Assembly (NCBI GenBank): GCA_003640385.1
Contig: RCAB01000183.1
Location: forward strand, 1 to 64,000
From: Setaria digitata
Lineage: Eukaryota > Nematoda > Chromadorea > Rhabditida > Setariidae
Length of the DNA stretch: 64,000 nucleotides
Direction: 5' to 3'
In this document: one piece after another, positions 38,976-53,500 of the stretch
Layout of the letters: each line of letters opens with the position of its first letter
Numbering within the stretch: position 1 is the first letter of the stretch
Position numbers and translations under genes: made by a program
Notes under the pieces: model-generated
Databases searched by the model: none
What the model was told of the DNA's origin: nothing
The model's input: only the letters and a program-made list of their open reading frames with translations

Positions 38976-40420
38976 TTGAAGATAATCAGTGGGATTTATT
39001 CTTTAAATTCTAACAGAAAAAATTTCGAATATCTCGACTGGTAAATTAACCTGAAACTAATCATCTTCTACATCTGTAAAAAAATTGTTTGAATATTAAA
39101 ACAGATATCATAATGAAAGAATAGAATGAATTACAATTTTTTCTTAAAATGATCATAATTCATATATATCATAGCACACATATCAACCAGTTTACGTATA
39201 TTACTGATACGGAAAGTTGAATTGCAGAAATGCAAAAAGGAAACCTTTTACGATCACTCAATGAAGAACATATACGTCAATCACACACAGCAAAGCATAA
39301 AATCTTAATGGTTTTCTCTGCGGCAATTAATCAAAATATAGGAGTATAAACTACCAGAAGAGTTATCAAAAATTACTGTCAATTCTAATCAAAAGTGAAT
39401 TATAATTCACAGAAGATAACCAGAAAATTATTAAATCTGAATGATTTTTAGTTTATTTTGAAAGAACAATAGGAAAACGAGCAATTAATCATCATATATG
39501 TCATAAATTTGAACAGGAAGTTATTCTAATCTAATTACTCAGGAGAATGAAGTCATTCCAATATGAACTAAAAAAATGACAGGACGAAAAAACAACGAGA
39601 AGTAGAAGAGCATACAAATTTACCATAAGAATAACTTTTGGCAACATTTTGGAAACCGTTTGGTAATACTACACCATTACTTCGAAAATTTTATTACTCG
39701 CCGTACGATTTTATATACCATGTTACTACTGCCCGACCTATTCAAAAATTAAAGCTCCTTTTACGGCGATAAGGTAAAAGGAATTTTACAGAAAACTCAG
39801 TTGAAGTAAACAATATAAAAAAAGGAAAAAAAAAAAAAAGAAAAAAAAACAAAAAACAAAATGTTAATAATAAGCCTTTAGAAATGGGATTAAATGACAA
39901 TCTATCTCATGAAAATGAGAAATTTGTTTGGCTTTATTGAAGTAACTGATTTGACAGATTTAATTAATCAATTATTTAATAACATTCAATTGATCTATTT
40001 ATCTTCAAGCATTCATCAAATTATAAAAATCAAACATAAAAACTGAACAATTAAGAGGACATTAGGGGGAATAAGACATCCACGGCATACAGTACTGATT
40101 GAAATAAGCAGTAAAAAAAAAAAGAAGTGAAAAACAAACCTGAATTTAATCACAAAAAAAGCAAAAAAAATGAAACGAAATAAAATCATAAAAAGCTAAA
40201 GATGAGCAATAAATTGGTGTGAGCAATTGTAAAATTTTCATAAAAAAAAAAAAAAAATTCTGAAATAGCGCCGATTAAAGGTTTCCAAAAACCAAATATG
40301 TAATAAAAAAATTAGAATTACCTTTGAAAATTTTTTATTGCATATATGCACATACAACAATTATTGCTGTTATTATGGGCAAATCATTTCCATCCAAATC
40401 ACTATATATATACGATTTTA
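38976..40420. other. Intergenic, no gene seen
   Basis: Upstream of J-domain gene B, so it should hold that promoter. Contains numerous A-rich runs (for example 39818-39860 and 40107-40125). No coding exon recognised. Confidence 0.45.
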
Positions 40421-40511
40421 TATTTAGTAGGCGAATTTAATCATATAATTAATTAAATCCATATGTTTCATGGATCTAATTGATGATATGTTTAAATTCG
40501 CCTATTAAATA
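40421..40511 (+). ncRNA. Candidate microRNA precursor, miR-50/62/90/190-like seed
   Basis: The arms 40423-40462 and 40470-40509 form a 40-pair stem with three mismatches and two G-U pairs around a 7-nt loop; two more pairs extend the base. This is the size and shape of a pre-miRNA. On the plus strand the 3' arm offers a 23-mer at 40484-40506 beginning UGAUAUGUUU. With 2-nt overhangs its partner is 40428-40450, beginning UAGGCGAAUUU. The seed GAUAUGU is that of nematode miR-50/62/90 and animal miR-190 (family knowledge from memory). The long uninterrupted stem could instead be a small inverted-repeat element; small-RNA reads would decide. Confidence 0.55.
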
Positions 40512-40680
40512 AGTAGTATAAGAATGTAAATCATTTTGACGGTGAAAACAAACAAAGATAAAAAAGACTAGCTACTCATTTCACAATAAAAAAAAAATAA
40601 ATTAATCAATCAAAATCATGTATTCAAATACTCAACAATGGATTAGCACTTCAGCCAAATTATGCAAGAATGTAATACTC

Positions 40681-43043
<2,363 letters not shown>

Positions 43044-44810
43044 TTACCAGACATATAATTTTTGTAGCACCAAAATAACCAATAAACCGCCACCAGTAAA
43101 ATACAACAGCGAATTATCCGAACTGTCTGCTAATCGTACGTAGAAGTCACGACTAACAAATTCTCGGGCTGACATGGCAAAATTTTGTACCACGTTGTAT
43201 TGCTTGTCCCCAATATCATAAAGGTTTTCTGATTTCTGGAAAAATAACAAAATTCATCTTACTCTTGTAGAATTACAAGGATGCTTCAGCCACCCGAACT
43301 GAATCGATTTCTAACCTACCTAAAACGTTGAAGAGCCAGTAAGAATTTTGATTACATTCTTACTTACAGATTTACCATTACATAATTAGCTACTATTCGG
43401 AGGATCAGATTAGATAGTGAAATATTATTAAGACTTTACCTTAGTGAAACGCTTCAAACGTTCAATTCCCATCATTTGATCATACTGCTTTCTCCGCACT
43501 GAACGTCGCAAAATGTCATAAGCAGTTTTCAGTTGCATAAACTGTTCTGTAAGATCTGGCGCATATTTATCCATCGATCGAATCACTTCCGGATTGAAAT
43601 TTTTGCCATCTGGGTGCAGCTAATAATAATTAAGTGTAGAAAGAAATCTTTAACCATTGCTAACGGAGAGATCTCTTTTTATACAGGGTACTCTCTATCT
43701 TAAAGTAATTTCTGGAAATTAAAAACATCCATTATTACTGAAGTATGTCGTTTTCAATCAATCAAATAACAGAAATACTAATTTCCAGCTCGTGATGTTT
43801 TGCAGGGATTATTTCTTCTTAGCATTCATGTTCTGTTATGGATAAGAACTCGAAAAAAAAAAAAAACAATAAAGAGAAAAAAATTGATGCAGAGAAGTCT
43901 TACACGCAGGTATAAAAAAAACCCTATATAATAACCTTCAGCATCAAATAGTACCGAAAATTCAGTTGAACGAAAGTGTACGAAAAAAAATATCGATTAG
44001 ATATTATGTCATATAAATAAATAAAAGGCAAAAATTAAGAAACATTAACGGAAACGTGTTTTTGTGCGAAGGAAAATCTAAGAATATTCAATTCCTACAA
44101 AATCTCTTATTCGAAAAAAATTGAGACAATGCTGCATTAAAATTTCCACCACTTTAATGAGAAATACCTAAGCAAAAAAAAAAAACAATGAAATTACTCC
44201 TAAAATGAAGCTAACATTTAAGGAGATCAAATAATAAGACTAATACGTCTAAAATTGAAAAAGAAAATGAAGAATTTCTACAGATTTCCATAACGTGTTT
44301 TGCTACCACTGTTTCCTATGTAAACAAAAGAGAACTCAAAGCTTACTTCTTGCGATTTTTTAACGAAGGCATTCTTAATTTCTTCAGCTGTAGCATCATA
44401 TGGAACACCCAATACATCATAGTGATTTCGCTTTCTGAAAATACAAAAGAAAAAACTTAAAAGGAGAAAGGTATCACTACTTCAAAAATTTTAAGGGGAA
44501 TAAGAACTAATCAAAAATCTATGTAGGACTAATTAAAAGTGCATTAAAACTGCATTAAAAGTTTGGTGTGAAAAAAGAGACTCGGAATTTCCAACTGACT
44601 TATTCGAACGCAAAAGCCTCAGGAAATGAATTCAACAAAGAAGCTCCTTTATAGTATTTATAAATAATAAAGAAAAAAAAAAGGCAAACCAAGAACAGAC
44701 CTTCTAACATAAGATGCAAGACTTCTCTCAATAAGGATGGCGAATAATGGTCTTTCAAAATGTAAACAATTCCTAGTGAAATTTATCATGTAAACATTTC
44801 TCCAGTTCAT
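43044..44810 (-). CDS. J-domain membrane protein C
   Basis: J-domain-only Hsp40, predicted 189 residues. Exons: 44701-44810, 44347-44434, 43440-43619, 43044-43235 (570 nt, phases agree). N-terminus MNWRNVYMINFTRNCLHFER is basic/aromatic and could target mitochondria. J domain about 38-115: HYDVLGVPYDATAEEIKNAF, HPD at 68-70, QLKTAYDILRRSVRRKQYD. One membrane segment near the C-terminus (LLYFTGGGLLVILVLQKLYV, about 169-188) is followed only by Trp and the stop. The stop overlaps a possible donor (ctg|gtaatg), so a longer form is conceivable. An acceptor-like site (aatttttag) ends 31 nt before the ATG, consistent with trans-splicing. It is more divergent than genes A and B but shares the intron position just before HPD. 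The SMIM12-like gene lies 618 bases upstream on the same strand. Confidence 0.87.
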
Positions 44811-45428
44811 TGTACGAAAGAATCAACTCAGCCAACAACTTCTAAAAATTGTACTAAATTAATGAAGTATCCCCACATCAATTAATGTTGAAGCTTTTGA
44901 TATTCGGTGGTATATCTAGAATTGTGGCAAGCGATACCCGGAAAAGACAGTTACAGTAAAATAATTTTATAAAAGCACAAACTTTATTTTTTCAACCATC
45001 TGGTAAAAAAAGGCAAACGAATGAATATGGAAGAAATAGTGATGTTCATATCCTGAGTTAAATTTTGAGTTCACATCCACTGACACCTATTTGCATTAGT
45101 TTCTCGATTTTTGTAGTTTTTCTTACATCATAAATAACTACAACATGTAAAACATTTAAGTCACAAATAAAAAATTAAAAGGAACAAATGAAAGAAGATG
45201 CATATTAACATGAATTCTTAACTGAAGTCAAAAACTATACCAAATAACTAAATAATTATATTCAGAAGGGAGGATAAGAATAGTAAAATGAGAATACAAA
45301 CATTTCATTTTTTTTCCAAAGTAGAAACATCGAAATTTATGAAAAATGAAACAGGAAGAAGGCAAATAAAACATTTAAATATACCCGTAGCTATTACAAC
45401 TGCTACTGTTACTACTGCACAGAAAAAG

Positions 45429-46092
45429 CTAACAACGGCTTTCATTGTCAATCAATCCTTTTCGACCGGTATTCAACAGTAAGCTTGATTCAGGAACTAT
45501 TTTACTCTTGATTTCTTTCATATCCATTGGTGCACCGTAATTTGACTCTAATTCCAATTTTATTTGGCGCTCATCACGTCCTTCTTTCACTGATGCTTCC
45601 AAATATGGAATTTTCTTCGGATTCGAAAATTTTTGCTCGATGAGATAACCAACGGCACCAATTACCATCACAACTGGCATTACAAGTATTCTAGAGTATC
45701 TGGCTGAAAAGCGTTTGAAATTAACAAATTAATTATATAGTGAATATCACAGCTCGAGACATAAGTAACATCAAGAAAAGAAAGCTAGCTGATAAATGGA
45801 TATAAATAATTTTACGAATCCGTAAAATTGGAATAATAAAATCTCAAGATAACGCTACTCTAATTAATTTCCATTATCATTCACAAACCTGACTACTGTA
45901 TTAATCAATTTCACACTAGAGTATATTTCTTACTCACTAGTTTTTAATTCCTAACTGTCTGTAAAACTATTATTTCCTTTCCTTTATTTTATAACTGCGT
46001 AATAATTTTGAATTCTGGTAACAGAAACAAATGCGAAACAAACACTGCATGCTTAAATGCTTACTTGCTTTATCACAAATTGCTATGAGCAT
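45429..46092 (-). CDS. SMIM12-like small integral membrane protein
   Basis: Predicted 100 residues from two exons, 46065-46092 (nine codons plus one base) and 45429-45703. The translation aligns along its length with vertebrate SMIM12: a short N-terminus, TRYSRILVMPVVMVIGAVGY (compare FPVAFVVGAVGY in human), LIEQKF, a charged middle and VPESSLLLNTGR near the end (compare FAPKAVLNRNR). There is one membrane segment at about residues 14-32. Function is not established for the family. The tiny first exon (MLIAICDKA) was chosen because it has an ATG, a good donor (gcaa|gtaagc), the right phase and exactly the N-terminal length of the human protein. The gene could be co-transcribed with J-domain gene C downstream. 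Confidence 0.78.
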
Positions 46093-46379
46093 TTTTCATC
46101 ATATGCATTGTATGTATTATTCATTCCTCTTTCTACTTTTTTCTTGGCATTATAAAACCAAAACAACGTAAAAAAAAATACACATTATAATAAAGCAAAT
46201 GGTTAAGGTAAAACTGTACTTCATTCTATCGACAAAAAGGAAAAAAGAACGAAGAAAAAATACTGCAAACTATTTATCTACCAAAAAGATATTTTATTTT
46301 AGTGTTGGATATATTACGAAAGCAGCGCAAAACTCGACTTGAAATACAAATGTTTATCGAAGAACAACAAACCAAATAA

Positions 46380-46735
46380 GACGTGCCACATTCCCGCCGA
46401 TTTGTCACGTATCAACAAATGTATATTCTGAAAGCTCGAAGGAATTAAAAAAAATCGACACATGTAAGGATTACGAAAATAAACATTAACGATATATGTA
46501 TGCCAACGATTGCATACTTCAACACGTATGTGTCATGTGTAATAACTAACACTAACGTGTGCGTCGCAAACGTACTTAAACATCAGTTAATTTGTCAGTA
46601 GACGGAGCAAAACGTTCACGTATTGTGACATGCAAACTACCACGATAGACGCTAACGCTAACATCACTTACAAACACCCAAACATGTACTTTGTTGCCTC
46701 ACGTCTCACAAGACAACCTGTCACGTCCAGCACGT
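46380..46735. promoter_or_regulatory. ACGT/CACGT motif cluster upstream of SMIM12-like gene
   Basis: At least nine ACGT cores occur here, many as CACGT or TCACGT (for example 46406-46410, 46523-46527, 46617-46621, 46721-46726, 46731-46735). This is far more than base composition predicts in such AT-rich DNA. ACGT cores are bound by bZIP and bHLH-type factors. The cluster lies 5' of the SMIM12-like gene and 3' of the acyl-CoA synthetase, so it may be the promoter of the downstream minus-strand genes. Binding is inference. Confidence 0.35.
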
Positions 46736-46880
46736 AACAAAACGCTTCAACTTCGCCTTCCATCTCTATTGGTTTGTAGTTAGATTGCCATTTTCTCAAT
46801 TTCTCCAGTTTCTCATTATCTCTGTTTATTTTATTAATCACTGCTGTCTCTCTTTTCATCATGATCTTTTCTTCGATCAT
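46668..46880 (-). CDS. Uncertain small ORF
   Basis: Starts with ATG at 46880 and is open for 70 codons with a mixed, charged composition (MIEEKIMMKRETAVINKINR, then NEKLEKLRKWQSNYKPIEME and a Cys-containing end). No family recognised. It overlaps the ACGT motif cluster, whose less AT-rich composition makes a long open frame more likely by chance. Confidence 0.2.
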   Translation of the reverse strand: MIEEKIMMKRETAVINKINRDNEKLEKLRKWQSNYKPIEMEGEVEAFCYVLDVTGCLVRREATKYMFGCL

Positions 46881-47566
46881 TACTGTATCTGTGTGGTACC
46901 TCGTAAAATAATTTTAAATTCACATCGACTCAGTTACCTGAATTGACTAAATTGAGGACTAATTCTAATCACCAGCAGTTTTCCCACTAACTGCGCAAAT
47001 TCTGGTAACATTTACTCAAATTCATAATCAAATTCTCTACAGTATTTCATATTTCCCAGAAATTTTTTTAAATTCCAGTAATTTAATCAAATATTTTAAA
47101 ACAATTTGAGGTTGTTAAATTTTCCAAACAGCCTACAAACGACTAATCCAATTTAATTAACAATGATTTGTGAAATTAGTGCATTTGCCTGAAAATTGTC
47201 CTTTTATTATTGTTACCTCAAAAATATCAAATCGTTTATTTTATATGATGAATTTAACAAAGCAATATATTATTTGTGAGGTTTATCAATAATAATCAAT
47301 CATTTTTTTTATCATTCCACCAGTAATGATTTATGAAAATTCAAACTTTAATTCGTTGATTTGTAAATGCATAATTTAATAATTTATACATTTGCACTCA
47401 TACAAATGCATGTGTGGCGTCAAATAAATTCGGTAAAATGTGATTTATTTAGGTGCGAAATTTTATAAAGAAAATAATCAATTTGGGAACTAAAAATAGA
47501 ATCGAAATCTCTATAACATTTCACAATGACCATAAAGCACTTGGTTCAAATTAAAACTCACAATAT
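46881..47566. other. Intergenic 3' of acyl-CoA synthetase
   Basis: AT-rich; probably contains the acyl-CoA synthetase 3' UTR. Nothing else recognised. Confidence 0.45.
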
Positions 47567-50500
47567 TTAGTTTGATGCTGAGTTTAAATCTAATTCCTCA
47601 CGATACATTTCATTCAAAATATCCTGGAATTTATCTCGAAGTTTCATCCGAATAATTTTTAAAGTCGGTGTTAGTAGGCCAGCTTCGATCGTAAATTCCT
47701 CATCCACCAGGTGTACATTTCTGATTTGCTCAATGCTACTTAAACCCTTACTGGTACCAAATTTTCGTAATTTAGCCAAAAAATACCGCCGCACATCTCG
47801 ATCAGCCAAACATTCCTTTATCGATAATTCAGGGATTGTTGTTAAATTTCGAAACTTAAAAAAAAGTTAAGTTTTTTTTTTTCTATTAAATAGAGAAAAA
47901 GAGCGTATTTCAACCTTTTCGAAAGTTTTATTCCTTCACTTTTTTCTTTTTCAATTTGAAATTTGCAAAAGAAAATTTATTTCTTCGAATTCTGTTTCAA
48001 AAAGAGGTTTAACTATATGCCAATTAAAACTTGCGCTGAATCAATGCAATTATTGGTGAAATAAAACTAAAATTTTCATAGAATCTTTAAAATTTGAAAG
48101 AGAAATTACCTCATTGCTCGATTTTTGAATATCACAACGAAGTTTCTCAATGTCAACAACAACAACAGCAACTAAATAGGCGTGAATCGTTGATCCATAA
48201 ATGAAAATCTGAAAATTTTGTTTTTCTCTTTTCTCGTTTTTCACTAAAGCAAAAAAGAGAAACAGTACAAGAGCACTTCAATCAGTCACAAACAAATCAC
48301 CTCGAGGATGAAAAAACAAAATTCATAAACTTCCTCAAATTTTTCGATCAAGTACCACCCACCTAAATAAGAAACAAAAAATTATGAATTTTTTTTTCCC
48401 CTTCATCAAAATTCCTTTGGAAGATAAAATTTGATCATGCTTTTCCCAGAATTTTAAAAATTCATTCAATGCATGGGAATAAAATTTAGCTTGAAGTAAA
48501 CGATATTCATTTTTTTTGCTTCTCATTTGTTTTCCGCATGATTGACCTAGGCAGTCTAAGACTAACCTGTCTAACTAGAGGATGTTGCACATAGACATTT
48601 TCAATTTGTTCAGGTGATACAAAATCAGCTTGTGCTAATTTAAATAAATTATTTTTCCGATCGATAATGCGTAATGAGCCATTCGGTAGCCACATTCCAA
48701 TATCACCGGTATGTAACCAACCCTGAAATTCCCTCTTCTTTTTCTAATTTTGAATTTTCTATTTTAAGAATTTTATAATTTATTGTGCTGGCAAATTTGC
48801 ACCTCTTTCTCTTTTTCTTTGTTATTTTTTTTTAAGTAGAGCTGTTTAAAACTTTAAGAGATTATTTTTTTTCCCAAAATTTTAAACAGAACTTCTTTTC
48901 TGTTAGGGAATATGCAATGATGGTGAAATTTTTGTTAGAAAAATTTAAATGTAAAATTTAAACGAATCATTTTTTCTGGACAAAGTCCACAAATTATGCG
49001 TCATTTCATTAGGGAACACGTTCAAACTTTTCTTTTTTTTTTTTAAATTTTGGATAAAATTTTGATAGAATATTTTATTGCACAAACATTTATTTTATTA
49101 TATAAATAGAGCAAACTTTTTCTCTCATTTTTCTTTTTCTTTTTTTTGAATTTTATAAAAGGTTTTGGATTATAGTTAATTTATCATTTTGTATTAGAAA
49201 ATAAATTATGAAAATTTTTTCCGAATTTCAGTTTATAATAATTTATGAATGCAATTTATTCCTTATTTCATTGAAGCAATAAAAAGGTGTCCGAAATTTC
49301 TTTTCTGTTTAGATATTTACAAAACTTAGATAAGGTATTTCGTTATGAATACAACTAATTTCTTATTTAATTGGCAAATTATTTTTAGCGCAACCAGTTT
49401 TCATTTAATTAGAAAATATATAGTGGCAATATATGTTTTTTTTCTTTTTTTTTTTTGAAATTTCGCAAAAAAATTTTTGTGAACCATTTTCATAAATACG
49501 AAATTAATGTTTCATCTCATTAAAAAATCTGTCAACAATAGAAGTTTTGTTAAGTTTCTCTTTTCACTTTTTCACGCTACTAATTACATTAAAGCACTTC
49601 CAATTACTGTTTAAAATTCCTTTTTCCAGTAAAGTACGTGCAAAATCTATGAAAATATTTGGTATGATAACATTTAATTTATTGTTTGTTTTAAGTGTTC
49701 ACAGAAAATGTCGAATTAATTAATTGATTAATTAATCTTTTTTGACAATTAATTCGTCGTCTTTTTTTTCTTCGCTTAACAAGATAATCAATTAATTTCC
49801 ATTCTTAATTAGTTTATAGAGCCAGAGTATTTTGTTTTGTAGACATAATATAAATTGAAATTTTATAATGCTATATTACTAAAATTCTTGCAAAATGTGG
49901 ATGTGCAAAAAATTAATAATTTAATTTAAAAAGGTATTTTTTTTTAATAGCATTTTCTCCAAAAGGTAAATTATAAATCATTTTTCATTTATTCAAACTG
50001 TACCAAAACGAATACACTTCATTTTAACACAACAGAAAATAAAATAAACCGTGAGATGATTAATTTTCAGTGACATATTTCAATTTAATTAAAAACCATT
50101 TCAACTTCAATTTTCATCTAATCCACTTTTGATCTTCGCTTTTTTTCCCAAAATTTGTCATTCGTTAAGTGAAGTTGTGTTCGTAAAATTATTAACTTCC
50201 TGGAAGGTAATTTTTTTTTTTTTTTTAAACGACCATCTTCTCAGTAAAAAAAACCTGAAGAAACAGATGTATTTAAAACTTTTCGTTTTTTTTATTTTCA
50301 ACGATAATTTATGAAAATCTATAAATTTTCAAGTGTTTCAATTTTCAGTTGTATAATTAGTTCGAGTTTTTCTATAGTAATTCTTAAAATTCATTTTTCT
50401 TTTGAAATTTAAATCATCGCACATTTATTTATTTATTTTTGGAATTTCTTTTCCAGTGGCAAACTTTGTAAACATGAAATAATTTAGTTAGTGATGAGAA

Positions 50501-53500
50501 GCACCGAATTAAATTGCTCAATTCGTTGCATAATTTGAACGACTGAACAGGAAAATCACTCTACTGAAAGAAAAACTTGAAATATTTGGGATTTCATTGC
50601 TTTGTTTATGAAAATTTGAAAACTTCAAATTATTAAGATCTAACCTATTTCATTTCTAGTGCTACAAAATCTAGAATTTCTCGTCTTAATGCAATTTTAC
50701 TTTGGTCTTCTAAAACAGTGCTTTATTGTTATTGTTGTAATTTATTAATTAATAAGTCAGTAGTCAGCGGATAAATCCAAAATTAACAAGGTTTTAAAAC
50801 TTGCAACTTATTTTGCTGCAATTTTTTTTTTGGTGAAATTTTTAAGCTAAGAGAAAAAAAATGTTCGACTTAATTTTTTCCTCAAAAATTTTTAGATGCC
50901 GATTAAAAAAAAAAAAACCAACACTATTTTTTATTTTGAATTCGTATTTCGTCAAAATTTTCACCTAATTAAGTTTAAACAAGATTCGCAACTTTTATTT
51001 TCTTCCTTGAATATCTATTCGATGAAAAATTTTTTTTAACTTATTTTTTTTTAGCTAAAAAAATTCCAGAAATTTGAAATAGGAAAGATTATTGATATAG
51101 CACATTAAAAACTTACCTAAATTATTTGATAAATTTGATAAAAATTATATAATAAAAGATCATTTTTTATTATATAATTTTTTTACACTGTTTCCCTCCT
51201 TAAATGTAATTTGACAATTTGTAATGATAAAGTATGCTAATATTAATTTTCAAGAAAGAAGAAAAAGTAAAATTAACCTCTTGGTCAACTTTTTGAGATG
51301 TAAGTTCTGGATCATTGAAATAACCATCCATGAGAGCAGCACCGCGGAAACACACTTCACCGGTATCTTCCTCCGCGCTATATCCCAACTCTTTAGCATC
51401 TACTAATTTTATCTATAATTTGCTCAGGCTTTTAAATATTTTAAAATTCAAAACAAATGTTTTTTCTTTTGTAATATTTAAACTTTTTCATTGAAGGAAA
51501 AAAATTGGTTCAAAATAAATAGTTACTTTTTTTTTCATAAAAATGTTCAGGCTTCTTTTCTTTCATCGAAGATTAGATACATAAATTTCACAGGTGAAAA
51601 GAAAAACTAGTTCTTTAGAAAAAAAAATTTAAATTTTAAGTTCAAAAAATTGACTTGGGCCCAAACGGCTGGTCCACCAACATGGCCACCCATCGTATCA
51701 AATGGTAATGAAATAGTACCAGCTGCGGAACATTCCGTTTGACCATAACTATGAAAAAGTTTAATTAAATTCATTCAAATATTTTAATTTTCTTTTATTT
51801 TTCCATTTTACCAATTCATACTTAATGTATTGAAATTTTTCGAGAAGAAAAAATCCTTTTTAGCATTCTTTTTTTTTCTCCAAATTGATTCAAAATTATA
51901 TATTTAAAAATGGAAACAGAAATTGAAATTAAAGGATTAAATCTCAAAAAAATTATCAAGATTACTATTACTTACCCTTCAATCAACAAGCAACCATAAA
52001 CAACTCGTGAAAAATTCATTACAGTAGTAGAAATTGGTGCACCACCTGATGTAATTAATCGTAATTGACCACCAAAGAGAGCTCGAGTTTTTTTGAAAAC
52101 TGTTTTATCCCATATTGTATTGAAATGAAGCTGTCCTCGAGCTAATTGTCGTAATTTATACTAAATTTATGTTTGCATTTTAATAAATTTATCAATTTTT
52201 ATAAAATTATCTGCACAAAATGCATATAAATTTGATTATTTATTAAATTTAATATGTTGAAACTTCAAAGAAAAAAAGAAAAAAGATTGAAAGGAATCGC
52301 AGAAAGCATGATTTTTTTTAACTGTTGTAATTTAAATTTAATATTTATCTGTATAACTTTTTCATAACTTTCTATCTAATAATTTGCATAAAATAAATAC
52401 CAATTTAGACGTTTATTTAAATTATGGCAATTAGTTAAAAGAACTTTTTGCATGTATTTTTCTAAGCGACAAGCATAATTCGAACTGAATTATAATTTAA
52501 ATTTCAATTTGCAAGAATTTATTTGATAAAATGAATAACAGTTTGCTGATTTACTTATTTTAATATAAAGAAAACAAAAATAATTGAGAGGAATCTCTTG
52601 CATTTTCTAATTTTTATGCACCCGTTTTTTTAAATCAATTTTTCTAAAATCACTGAAAATTATCAATGACAAAAGTATACTTTTAAAGCAATGTGAAATA
52701 TAAAACGTTTGATAATATTCTGCTTTTTCACGTTTTCCATGATTAAATCATGATAACGATTCAATAATCGTGGTACCAAAGCTGCAATTGTTGGTTGTAA
52801 CAATTTCATATCATCGACTAATCGTTTTGGATCACCACCAAATATGCCAATTCGTCCACCAACATAAATAATAAATGCCTGAATTAAACTACTTTAATTT
52901 GGCTTCTTTCCTTATTAGTTTAATAACTTTGTTCATTTTCTAATTCAGTTGAAAGTTTTCAAGGAATTTCACCTTTAAACAGTGATTTTATGAATTATTT
53001 GTAGTCTTTTTTTTATGACAACTCCAATTTTTTATTAAAAATACGAAATTATTAATATATTTTTTCTTTTTTGAATGAAAAAACAAAACGAAAATTTAAA
53101 CTTCAAGCAGTTGTTCATAGATATGAGCAAGTGATAAAAATGATAAATATATATCATTTTGATCAAAAACAATATCATGAGGCGGTAAACACCATTGAAC
53201 ATATAGACCGCTCATCGAGGCTAATATTGCACGGTGTGATAATTGAACACCTTTGGGAGTACCTGAAGCTCAGCTACCATATGGTTTGCATGTACTTGAG
53301 GCTTAGCTACCATACGGCTTAATGGTACCTAAAGCTTAACCACTACACGACTTGATGTTATCCCAAGTTAATTGTTAAAGAATTGCTTCTGCTGATGTTT
53401 ACACGGAACCTATTCACTGGTAAGTGATAAAAATTCCTTCTTAATTTTTCTTATCACTTTAAATCCCAATTTTCTTATCAATGTAATAAAATAAATTGTA

